This document shows, piece after piece, positions 38,601 through 46,144 of a stretch of DNA of 46,572 nt; the first letter of the stretch is position 1, and each line of letters begins with the position of its first letter. Source of the stretch: a virus; the IMG/VR virus record IMGVR_UViG_3300028577_000020, positions 1 to 46,572 of that record; one strand, written 5' to 3'. The position numbers and the translations under genes are program-made. The notes beneath the pieces were generated by a model. It saw nothing but the letters and a program-made list of their open reading frames with translations. It did not search any database and was not told where the DNA came from.

Positions 38601-41600
38601 GGGCCACAGGCGTCACCGGTTCGGTTGCTTTGACCAACTGGCCAGCGACAATAGGAGTGTCAGGCTCCGTCTCTGTCCTCGGCCAGATCGGTGTCGACAA
38701 CTTTCCAGCGACACAGAACGTTAGCGGCACAGTCACTGTCGGCGGTTACTCTGTTGGGGTCACCGGGTCTACATACATCACGACGACAGGTTCCCTTCCC
38801 GTCGCTGTCGTCGGCACCGTTCCTGTCTCGATCGCAGGCACTGTCAATACTTCGCAACAAGGGCAGATCCAGGTCAGCAATTTCCCGGCGACACAAGCCA
38901 TCAGCGGTACCGTCGCTCTGTCGAACTGGCCGGCTGTCATCGGGGTGTCGGGTTCGCAGCTCACCGGCTCGACTTTTGCGGGTTCTCCTGTCGTCGCCGG
39001 CGGCGTTTACTTCGGTTCTGGCAACATTGGCTCTCTTCCGGTCTACGTCAAAGCGTTGCAGACTGACATCTCGGGTGCCCAGTACATTACCACGACGGGC
39101 TCTCTTCCAGTCGCCGTCGTCGGCACTGTCCCAGTTTCTCTGGCGTCGCAAGTCCAAGTCAGCAACTTCCCGGCGACACAGAACGTCAGCGGCACTGTCA
39201 CTGTTACGACGACAGGCCCGCTACAGGTGTGGTCAGAGGGCAACGTCGGCGTCTCAGGCTCCGTCTCTGTCCTCGGCCAGATCGGCGTCTACAACTTCCC
39301 GGCAACGCAGAATGTCAGCGGTTCGATCACTGTCGGTGGCTATGGCGTCGGTGTCACAGGATCTACCTACATCACCACGACGGGCTCTCTCCCTGTTGCT
39401 GTCGTCGGTACAGTCCCAGTCTCCATTGCGGGAACCGTCAACACTTCGCAGCAAGGGCAGATCCAAGTCAGCAACTTCCCGGCAACTCAAAACGTGTCGG
39501 GGACTGTCACCGTCACCACGACTGGCCCACTTCAAGTCTGGAGTGAGGGAGCGGTAGGCGTCACTGGCTCCGTCGCTCTAACGAATTGGCCTGCAACGCT
39601 CGGCATCTCAGCATCTGCACCCATCCAAGTCTGGAGCGAGGGCAACGTCGGGGTCTCGGGCTCCGTCTCGGTGTTGGGTCAAGTCGGCGTCTACAACTTC
39701 CCTGCCACTCAGAACGTCTCAGGTTCAATCACGGTGGGTGGTTACGGTGTTGGGGTCACCGGTTCGACCTACATCACCACGACAGGTTCTTTGGCCGTCG
39801 CTCCCGGTGATGGTGCTACCTTCCCAGTGTCGATTGCATCGACTGTCAACGTTGCGCAACAAGGCCAGATTCAAGTCTCCAATTTCCCAGCGACGCAGAA
39901 TGTCAGCGGTTCGATCACCGTCGGTGCGTGGGGTACCAACGTCACTGGCTCGATCACCGGCTCTGTCTTCGTCATCAATTCTCAACCAGTAACGTTCCCA
40001 GCCATCTTGCAGGTCTGGAGCGAAGGGGCTACGGGGGTCACGGGTTCGGTTGCTCTGACCAACTGGCCCGCAACGCTGGGTGTCTCGGGTTCGCAGCTAA
40101 CTGGCTCGACTTTTGCGGGTTCTCCCGTCGTCGTGGGAGGTGCCTATTACGGCTCGGGCAACATCGGTTCGCTGCCGACCTACGTCAAGGCAATTCAGAC
40201 TGACATCTCGGGTGCAGTCTACGTCACTGCATCGGGTTCTCTGCCCGTCACTTTTGGAGCACTGCCTCAACTGCAGATCTCCAACTTCCCGGCGACACAG
40301 AACGTCAGCGGGACCGTGGCGATCACCACGACTGGCCCGATCCAAGTCTGGAGTGAGGGCGCGACGGGGGTGACGGGATCAGTTGCACTGACCAACTGGC
40401 CTGCAACTATCGGTGTGTCGGGTTCTGTGGCCATCACAAACCAGGTCGGCGTCTACAACTTCCCGGCGACACAGAACGTCTCGGGTACCGTCACTGTCGG
40501 CGGTTACTCTGTCGGTGTCACCGGGTCGACCTACATTACTTCAACGGGTTCGCTCCCAGTTGCTGTTGTCGGCACTGTCCCAGTCTCGATTGCCGGCACT
40601 GTCAACACTTCGCAGCAAGGGCAGATCCAAGTCAGCAACTTCCCGGCAACTCAGGCAGTGTCGGGCACCGTCGCTCTATCAAATTGGCCCGCCGTCATCG
40701 GGGTGTCGGGTTCACAACTTACAGGCTCAACCTTCGCGGGTTCTCCCGTCGTCGCTGGTGGTGTCTACTTCGGTTCTGGTAACATCGGCTCTCTTCCGGT
40801 TTACGTCAAGGCGATCGAAACTGACATCTCAGGTGCTGTCTACATCACTTCGACAGGATCTCTCCCCGTCGCCGTGGTGGGTACTGTCCCAGTGTCGTTG
40901 GCCTCTCAAGTTCAAGTCTCCAATTTTCCAGCGACGCAGAACGTGTCGGGGACTGTCACCGTCACCACGACGGGTCCACTACAAGTTTGGAGCGAAGGTG
41001 CAGTCGGCGTAACGGGGTCAGTGGCCCTCTCAAATTGGCCGGCGACGATCGGTATTTCCGGCTCTGCTCCCCTTCAAGTGTGGTCGGAGGGCAACGTCGG
41101 GGTCTCGGGTTCCGTCTCGGTGCTGGGCCAGATCGGCGTCTACAACTTCCCGGCAACGCAGAACGTCAGCGGGTCGATCACCGTTGGTGGTTACGGCGTC
41201 GGCATCACGGGTTCGACTTACATCACGTCGACCGGGTCACTGCCCGTAGCCGTCGTGGGCACTGTTCCCGTCAGCATTGCGGGTACCGTCAACACCTCAC
41301 AACAGGGGCAGATCCAAGTCTCCAACTTCCCGGCAACCCAAAACGTGTCGGGGACTGTCACCGTCACCACGACGGGTCCTCTGCAAGTGTGGTCAGAAGG
41401 TGCAGTCGGTGTCACCGGTTCCGTCGCCCTGACGAACTGGCCCGCGACGGTGGGTGTCTCGGGCTCTGTCTCCGTCACTAACCAAGTCGGTGTCTACAAC
41501 TTCCCGGCCACACAGAACGTGACGGGTTCGGTTGCGCTCAGCAATTGGCCAGCGACATTGGGCATCAGCGGCTCGCAGTTGACCGGGTCGACCTTCGCGG

Positions 41601-43165
41601 GCTCTCCCGTCGTTGCTGGTGGTGTTTACTTCGGCTCGGGCAACATTGGTTCGCTGCCCGTCTATGTCAAGGCACTGCAGACTGACATCTCAGGCGCGCA
41701 GTACATTACCACGACGGGCTCTCTCCCGGTCGCCGTGGTGGGCACCGTTCCTGTTTCTCTGGCATCTCAAGTCCAAGTCAGCAACTTTCCGGCGACCCAA
41801 AACGTCAGCGGTACTGTCACTGTCACCACGACTGGTCCATTGCAGGTTTGGAGCGAAGGTGCAGTCGGCGTCACTGGCAGCGTTGCACTGACGAACTGGC
41901 CCGCAACAGTGGGCGTGTCGGGCTCCGTCTCGGTGCTGGGCCAGGTCGGCGTCTACAACTTCCCGGCCACGCAGAACGTCTCAGGCACTGTCACCGTGGG
42001 TGGCTACAGCGTTGGGGTGACGGGTTCCACTTACATCACTTCAACGGGATCTCTACTTGTCGCCGTGGTGGGTACCGTCCCTGTCAGCATCGCTGGTACT
42101 GTCAACACTTCGCAACAAGGTCAAGTCGGCGTCTACAACTTCCCGGCGACACAGAACGTGTCGGGCTCCATCACGCTGGGCGCTTGGGCCGCCAACGTCA
42201 CAGGCTCGACCACCGTCACCGTCAGCGGCTCCACGGGCCTGATGGTCGCCGCTCCACAGAACGCTCCCGTGTGGATGACGGGTTCCGTCGCCCTCAACCC
42301 AGTGCCGACGATCAATGCCTCGACGTCAACGACGGGCACCTTAGGTTTGGCGGTTGGCAATGCACCCTACGCGCCCCTGTATGTCACTGCGTCGGTGGGT
42401 TCACCGTTCTGGGTGACGGGTACCATCACCGTCAATAACCCGAGTGGTGGAGGCGCCGGGGGCGCCGTCACTCAAGGCACTACGCCGTGGCTAGTGGCGC
42501 AGGAGGGTATGGTCGGCGTTTCAGGCTCCGTCGCCCTGACCAACTGGCCACTGACGATCAACGTGTCGTCATCGGCGGGTTTGACGGGTAGCTTTGGCAT
42601 CAATCAGTACTACGGCGTACCACCCCTGACGACCCCCGTTGCACAGTCGATCCCATCCAACCAGCTCAACGTCACTCCATGGACGCTGTCGCTCACGGGC
42701 TCGCTCAGCGCGTCGAACGGCCAAGCGTTGCCCCTGAAGAGCGACTACCAGGGTAACCTCGCTAGCCGTGAGCAGTATGCACCCGTTGCCGAGGACAACT
42801 TCAATGGTGTCATTGCGACGGCACCCCTGCCACTCGCCGTCAGCTACTACAGCCCGACGTTCACGGGTTCGGTGGGATCGTTGCCCGGCCAGATCAAGAC
42901 GGCGCCGGGTACCTTGTACCGTGTCTTTGCGACCAACCGCAATGGCCAAGTGCGATACCTGACGCTGCACAACACTAGCTCGGGCGGCCCGTCTGGCGTG
43001 CCCATTGCCGCTTACCCAATCCCGTCCTTGGGTACCTACGTCCTCGACTATGCTCCCTGGGGTAACTTCTTCAGCGTCGGTGTCATCGTCGGCATCTCGA
43101 CCAGCAACACCACCTACACCGCAGCAACTCCTGCAGATCACGACTTCAGTGTGTTGTACAGATAA
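35627..43165 (+). CDS. Giant repeat-built tail fibre protein, 2512 aa
   Basis: The GTG start is followed by 2,512 residues in one open frame. An N-terminal region (about 1-100) carries two copies of an ITGSVSLNPAPIITANTATT-type unit. Residues about 130-2190 are built from recurring short beta units: VQVSNFPATQNVSGTVTV (about 29 copies of NFPATQ or close variants by hand count), VALTNWPATIGVSGS, LPVAVVGTVPVSLAS, GPLQVWSEGAVGVTGS and GSTFAGSPVVAGGVYFGSGN. These are combined into longer modules. The composition (Gly, Ser, Thr, Val; very few Lys) fits a long beta-structured fibre. The last 250 residues are unique (ending HDFSVLYR) and are probably the tip or an attachment domain. The role is host attachment by inference. 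The DNA repeats are similar enough for recombination between modules. Confidence 0.8.
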   Translation: MTANVVVDTVSINYPIMSGAVQITGSVSLNPAPIITANTATTGTLGLAVGNAPYAPLFVTGSVSLNPAPVITANTATTGTAGLAVGNAPYQPIYVSVTSSLPVTGSVFVINPTTVTVPQPLQVWSEGAVGISGSVSILGQVGVDNFPATQNVSGSVTVGGYAVGVTGSTYITTTGSLPVAVVGTVPVSVAGTINVAQQGQIGVDNFPAVQAVSGSVALTNWPVTIGISGSAPLQVWSEGNLGVSGSVSVLGQVGVYNFPATQNVSGTVTVGGYATGVTGSTYITTTGSLPVAVVGTVPVSVAGTVNVSQQGQIGVDNFPATQNVSGTVQVWSAGNIGVSGSVSILGQVGVYNFPATQNVSGTVTVGGYSVGVTGSTYITTTGSLPVTVVGTVPVSLTSQVQVSNFPATQAVSGAVALTNWPLTIAVSGSQLTGSTFAGSPVVAGGVYFGSGNIGSLPTYVKALQTDISGAQYITTTGSLPVAVVGTVPVSLASQVQVSNFPATQNVSGSITVGGYGVGVTGSTYVTTTGSLAVAPGDGAQFSVTNTAVAPLWITGSVNISGAAFVLTASVSSSINIGAAVAISNWPAIIGVTASAPIQVWSEGNVGVSGSVSILGQVGVDNFPATQNVSGSVALTNWPATIGVSGSQLSGSTFSGFPVVAGGVYFGSGNVGSLPVYVKALQTDISGAQYITTTGSLPVAVVGTVPVSLASQVQVSNFPATQNVSGTVTVTTSGPLQIWSEGAVGVTGSVALSNWPATIGISGSAPIQVWSEGNVGISGSVSVLGQVGVYNFPATQAVSGTVTVGGYSVGVTGSTYITTTGSLPVAVVGTVPVSIAGTVNTSQQGQIQVSNFPATQNVSGTVTVTTSGPLQVWSEGATGITGSVALTNWPLTIAVSGSQLTGSTFAGSPLVAGGVYYGSGNIGSLPTYVKAIQTDISGAVYITSTGSFPVAVVGTVPVSLASQVQVSNFPATQNVSGTVTVTTTGPIQVWSEGATGVTGSVALTNWPATIGVSGSVSVLGQIGVDNFPATQNVSGTVTVGGYSVGVTGSTYITTTGSLPVAVVGTVPVSIAGTVNTSQQGQIQVSNFPATQAISGTVALSNWPAVIGVSGSQLTGSTFAGSPVVAGGVYFGSGNIGSLPVYVKALQTDISGAQYITTTGSLPVAVVGTVPVSLASQVQVSNFPATQNVSGTVTVTTTGPLQVWSEGNVGVSGSVSVLGQIGVYNFPATQNVSGSITVGGYGVGVTGSTYITTTGSLPVAVVGTVPVSIAGTVNTSQQGQIQVSNFPATQNVSGTVTVTTTGPLQVWSEGAVGVTGSVALTNWPATLGISASAPIQVWSEGNVGVSGSVSVLGQVGVYNFPATQNVSGSITVGGYGVGVTGSTYITTTGSLAVAPGDGATFPVSIASTVNVAQQGQIQVSNFPATQNVSGSITVGAWGTNVTGSITGSVFVINSQPVTFPAILQVWSEGATGVTGSVALTNWPATLGVSGSQLTGSTFAGSPVVVGGAYYGSGNIGSLPTYVKAIQTDISGAVYVTASGSLPVTFGALPQLQISNFPATQNVSGTVAITTTGPIQVWSEGATGVTGSVALTNWPATIGVSGSVAITNQVGVYNFPATQNVSGTVTVGGYSVGVTGSTYITSTGSLPVAVVGTVPVSIAGTVNTSQQGQIQVSNFPATQAVSGTVALSNWPAVIGVSGSQLTGSTFAGSPVVAGGVYFGSGNIGSLPVYVKAIETDISGAVYITSTGSLPVAVVGTVPVSLASQVQVSNFPATQNVSGTVTVTTTGPLQVWSEGAVGVTGSVALSNWPATIGISGSAPLQVWSEGNVGVSGSVSVLGQIGVYNFPATQNVSGSITVGGYGVGITGSTYITSTGSLPVAVVGTVPVSIAGTVNTSQQGQIQVSNFPATQNVSGTVTVTTTGPLQVWSEGAVGVTGSVALTNWPATVGVSGSVSVTNQVGVYNFPATQNVTGSVALSNWPATLGISGSQLTGSTFAGSPVVAGGVYFGSGNIGSLPVYVKALQTDISGAQYITTTGSLPVAVVGTVPVSLASQVQVSNFPATQNVSGTVTVTTTGPLQVWSEGAVGVTGSVALTNWPATVGVSGSVSVLGQVGVYNFPATQNVSGTVTVGGYSVGVTGSTYITSTGSLLVAVVGTVPVSIAGTVNTSQQGQVGVYNFPATQNVSGSITLGAWAANVTGSTTVTVSGSTGLMVAAPQNAPVWMTGSVALNPVPTINASTSTTGTLGLAVGNAPYAPLYVTASVGSPFWVTGTITVNNPSGGGAGGAVTQGTTPWLVAQEGMVGVSGSVALTNWPLTINVSSSAGLTGSFGINQYYGVPPLTTPVAQSIPSNQLNVTPWTLSLTGSLSASNGQALPLKSDYQGNLASREQYAPVAEDNFNGVIATAPLPLAVSYYSPTFTGSVGSLPGQIKTAPGTLYRVFATNRNGQVRYLTLHNTSSGGPSGVPIAAYPIPSLGTYVLDYAPWGNFFSVGVIVGISTSNTTYTAATPADHDFSVLYR
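36028..42180 (+). repeat. Long tract of tandem and interspersed coding repeats in fibre gene
   Basis: About 29 units carry the AACTTCCC(G/A)GC(G/A)AC core encoding NFPAT, within longer blocks that recur in the same order. Synonymous differences between copies are frequent, so the array is not very recent. Some copies differ in only a few bases, so gene conversion is likely. Confidence 0.85.
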
Positions 43166-43168
43166 CAG

Positions 43169-43918
43169 ATGACGGGCCCTTTTCCTCAGTTAGGTGGTCG
43201 AGGCATCGGCTTCATTCCGCAGCAGATCAGCGGTTTGATGATGTACTACGATTCGCGTCTCGGTGTGGCGACGAGTGGTGGCAACGTCACGCAATGGAAT
43301 GACCTCAGCGGCAATGGCTTCAATCTGGTGCCCATCACCGGGACGCTTGGTCCGGCATATAGCATTGACAGCAACAATCAACCCTGCTTGGGCAGCGTTT
43401 CACCGGTGACGGCGTCAATCTCATTGTCGACGTTGTTACCGACGACGCTGATTCCGACCGATCCCGTTGACGTCTTCTGTGTCATCAATCCGACAGTCAC
43501 GGCGTCATATCCCTCCACATTCGTGTACTTGATGTTGATGGACAATAACTCGTCGACCCCCACGACCTCGCGCGACTTCTTTCAAGGCAATGCGACGGGT
43601 AACAAGTTACGTGTCGGCGCCGGCGGACAATCGTCTTTCGGATCAAACTTGTTGTTAGGCACGCAGGTGATGGAGGTGGTGTTCTCAGGAGGAGCCTCCT
43701 ACATGGCGCTCAATGGGAGTAATGCTCCCGTCACCAACATTCTTGCCGCGAGTTTCCCATCCAACCGCATGACATTGTTCAATCGTCCCACCGTTCAAGA
43801 CGGCGCGTGGGCGGGCCTGATGTATGCGTTCCTTGTCTTCAATCGACAATTGGCCGCCAATGAGATCCAACAGTTGACACGCTACTTCGGTCAATCGTTC
43901 AACATTACGGTGCCCTAA
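43169..43918 (+). CDS. Lectin-like (LamG/concanavalin-type) tail protein 1
   Basis: This 249-residue protein starts MTGPFPQLGGRGIGFIPQQI. The core pattern SGLMMYYDSRLGVATSGGN, then VTQWNDLSGNGFNL, is typical of laminin-G-like domains in phage tail proteins. It ends FNRQLAANEIQQLTRYFGQS then FNITVP. The next gene repeats this pattern closely, and the one after more distantly, so three lectin paralogues are in tandem. They likely bind surface sugars of the host or attach to the large fibre. The stop overlaps the next ATG as TAATG. Confidence 0.75.
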   Translation: MTGPFPQLGGRGIGFIPQQISGLMMYYDSRLGVATSGGNVTQWNDLSGNGFNLVPITGTLGPAYSIDSNNQPCLGSVSPVTASISLSTLLPTTLIPTDPVDVFCVINPTVTASYPSTFVYLMLMDNNSSTPTTSRDFFQGNATGNKLRVGAGGQSSFGSNLLLGTQVMEVVFSGGASYMALNGSNAPVTNILAASFPSNRMTLFNRPTVQDGAWAGLMYAFLVFNRQLAANEIQQLTRYFGQSFNITVP

Positions 43919-44634
43919 TGGCGATCTTCGGGCGCCAGCAAGGCTTTACACCGCAGCAGATCAGCGGCCTATTGTTCTACTTTGATTCACGAGTGGGAGT
44001 GATCCTCAGTGGTTCGACCGTCGTGCAATGGACGGATCTCAGCGGCAACGGTTTTCACGCCACCCAATCCAACGTCACCCTACAACCCACCTACAGTGGC
44101 AGCGGCGGTGGCAACAATCAACCTTACTTGGGCCTATCGGCGCCGGGATCACAGATTGCACTGTCGTGTTCGGCACAGAACCTCGCAGTGCCGGCACATT
44201 CGACGGTCGACATGTTCTTCGTCGTCAACCCGGTCACCGGGTCGGGCAATGCAATTGTGTGTGAACTACAGACGACGTTTAATGCGGAGGTCTTTGCGAC
44301 CTACGTACAGTCTAACGTGAGTCAAGTTGATCAGTACAGCCAAGGCAACGGTGCCAACATCGCCATTGTTCCTAACGTCGATCAGATCTGGGAGAACTGC
44401 TTTAGCGGCGGTCAATCGTACCTAGCGGTGAACAACGGCACTCAAGTCACGGGTTCCGTAGCGGGTACAACGCAGCCCGCTGTCGGCCTGTGCTTGTTCA
44501 ATGGTCGCAACGCCGGGTCACCCTTCAGAGGCAACGTCTACGCCATTCTGGCCTACAATCGACAGTTGTTGCCCGCTGAGGCACAGGTGTTGACCCGCTA
44601 CTTTGGCAATGCCTTCAACATCACGGTGCCCTAA
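43918..44634 (+). CDS. Lectin-like tail protein 2
   Basis: This 238-residue paralogue of the preceding gene has the matching segments GFTPQQISGLLFYFDSRVGV, VVQWTDLSGNGFHAT and YNRQLLPAEAQVLTRYFGNA, ending FNITVP. The middle differs, as expected for a diverging ligand surface (SNVSQVDQYSQGNGANIAIV). It starts by TAATG overlap with the upstream gene and ends by the same overlap with the next, so the three are one translation unit. Confidence 0.75.
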   Translation: MAIFGRQQGFTPQQISGLLFYFDSRVGVILSGSTVVQWTDLSGNGFHATQSNVTLQPTYSGSGGGNNQPYLGLSAPGSQIALSCSAQNLAVPAHSTVDMFFVVNPVTGSGNAIVCELQTTFNAEVFATYVQSNVSQVDQYSQGNGANIAIVPNVDQIWENCFSGGQSYLAVNNGTQVTGSVAGTTQPAVGLCLFNGRNAGSPFRGNVYAILAYNRQLLPAEAQVLTRYFGNAFNITVP

Positions 44635-45380
44635 TGCCGGGGTTAGTACAGATCTATGGCCGCACCGGGTGCGGCCCGGGCGATAGTGGACTGTTACCTA
44701 ACAAGTTCTTACCGGGCCTCTCGTTGTGGCTACGCTCCGACTTGGGCATCTCGACAGTGAGTGGCCTCGTTGCCTCGTGGGCTGACCAATCGCCCATGGG
44801 CAATGGTTGTTCGCAGGCCACCGCAGCCTTGCGGCCGACGTATAACCCCTCAGGTGGCCTCAAAAACTTGCCCTATTTGGTGGGTGGTGCAGGTCCTGTC
44901 ATGTTGTCATCAACGACCAACGTGGTGCCCTCAGATCACGATCGAACCGTGTGGATCGTGATGACCGTCGGCACGGGTAACCCAAGCGGATTGTTTGAAT
45001 TCAAGCTGGCGTCGCCCTATTGTGCGCTCTACATTGAGGATCAAGTGTCGGGCCCGGCATACATCTACTCGGACGGCGTCACCCTGTCGATTAATCAGAC
45101 GAATAAACTGGTCAACGTTGGTGAATCGCACCTGTTGGAGTATGACCTCTCGACCACGTCAAACGTTGCCCTCTACATCGATGGTAACATCTGCACACTC
45201 GATCACGCTAGCAACATGCCAACGGAGGCGGGCGGCTCGGCGGGGTACCAGGTGTTGGCGAGCTACGTGCCTTTTCTCGGCAACTTCTATGAAGTCATTG
45301 TCATCGATCACTTAGCAACAGTATTTGAACGGGCGTTGGTCAATGCCTACGTGCAAGCGAGGTACGGTTCGACACTATGA
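44634..45380 (+). CDS. Lectin-like tail protein 3 (divergent paralogue)
   Basis: This 248-residue protein starts MPGLVQIYGRTGCGPGDSG. It keeps the family frame in a weaker form (LPGLSLWLRSDLGISTVSGL, VASWADQSPMGNGC, then FYEVIVIDHLATVFERALVN and AYVQARYGSTL). The same laminin-G-type sandwich is likely. Its divergence may reflect a different ligand or a different position on the tail. A hairpin and a TAGTTA element follow, before the next fibre-related gene. Confidence 0.65.
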   Translation: MPGLVQIYGRTGCGPGDSGLLPNKFLPGLSLWLRSDLGISTVSGLVASWADQSPMGNGCSQATAALRPTYNPSGGLKNLPYLVGGAGPVMLSSTTNVVPSDHDRTVWIVMTVGTGNPSGLFEFKLASPYCALYIEDQVSGPAYIYSDGVTLSINQTNKLVNVGESHLLEYDLSTTSNVALYIDGNICTLDHASNMPTEAGGSAGYQVLASYVPFLGNFYEVIVIDHLATVFERALVNAYVQARYGSTL

Positions 45381-45397
45381 TACCACTGTTCGTGGTA
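45381..45397 (+). other. Perfect hairpin TACCAC/GTGGTA after lectin genes
   Basis: TACCAC pairs with GTGGTA around TGTTC (6 bp). No T-tract follows. It belongs with the ACCAC/GTGGT palindromes at 30021 and 33521. Confidence 0.5.
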
Positions 45398-45416
45398 CCG
45401 TGTCGCGCCAGGACAA

Positions 45417-45422
45417 TAGTTA
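45417..45422 (+). promoter_or_regulatory. TAGTTA element
   Basis: TAGTTA ends 7 bases before ATG 45430; no Shine-Dalgarno is seen, so a leaderless start is possible. Confidence 0.35.
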
Positions 45423-45429
45423 AGCTGCC

Positions 45430-46143
45430 ATGACCGTCAGTCCCGCAACAGCGCTGCTAGATCAGAACGGCAACCAGATCGGTCTGGCTGCGTCGCCATT
45501 GGCGGTGACCGGCACTGTCAACCTCGCTTCACAGGTCCAAGTCTCCAACTTCCCGGCGACCCAAAACGTCAGTGGTACCGTCTCGCTCAACATTCCTTCC
45601 ACCCCCTTGCCCGTCTGGATCCAGGGCACACAGGCAGTCTCAGGTTCCGTCGCTCTGACCAATTGGCCTGCGACGGTCGGCGTTTCAGGCTCCGTCGCCC
45701 TGACCAACTGGCCACTGACCATCAACGTCAGCTCGTCGGCCGGCGTAGCGATCAGCTATGCCACCAATGCGACAGGCTCACAGTTCACGCAGCCCATTAC
45801 GTCGGTGACACCCACGCTGACGGCATCGATCTTGGGTAACGGCGGGACAGTCGCTAGCAGCATCCAGATCCTAGCCGCTAATAATAGTCGCCGAGGCTTC
45901 TCAATCACTAGCGACATCAACAACACCGTCAACTGGCTCATCAACTTGGGCACCACGGCGGCGACGGGTTCTAGCGGCCCGATGGCACTTGGTGGCACCG
46001 TCAGCACTGCAGGCAAGTACAGCTTTTATCTGGCACCCGGTGACTACTACGAACAAGTCCCGGCTCAATACTTGGGCGCAATACAGGCCTGCATGGCGCC
46101 GTCAGGTTCGAATCAGTTCGTGTACGTGGACGAGTACACCTAA
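45430..46143 (+). CDS. Short fibre-related protein sharing repeats with the giant fibre
   Basis: The 237 residues start MTVSPATALLDQNGNQIGLA. They carry a compact set of the giant-fibre units: VQVSNFPATQNVSGTVSLNI, then VALTNWPATVGVSGS and VALTNWPLTINVSSSAG. This is followed by a non-repeat globular part (ILAANNSRRGFSITSDINNT, GKYSFYLAPGDYYEQVP, ending FVYVDEYT). Sharing these units suggests it was derived from the giant fibre or is an adaptor that joins a similar fibre. A receptor or chaperone role cannot be told apart. Confidence 0.7.
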   Translation: MTVSPATALLDQNGNQIGLAASPLAVTGTVNLASQVQVSNFPATQNVSGTVSLNIPSTPLPVWIQGTQAVSGSVALTNWPATVGVSGSVALTNWPLTINVSSSAGVAISYATNATGSQFTQPITSVTPTLTASILGNGGTVASSIQILAANNSRRGFSITSDINNTVNWLINLGTTAATGSSGPMALGGTVSTAGKYSFYLAPGDYYEQVPAQYLGAIQACMAPSGSNQFVYVDEYT

Positions 46144-46144
46144 A

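Noticed and set aside
36028-42180. Regular repeats considered as a CRISPR array
   Set aside because: Repeats are in frame, code for beta-rich protein units and lack constant-length unique spacers.
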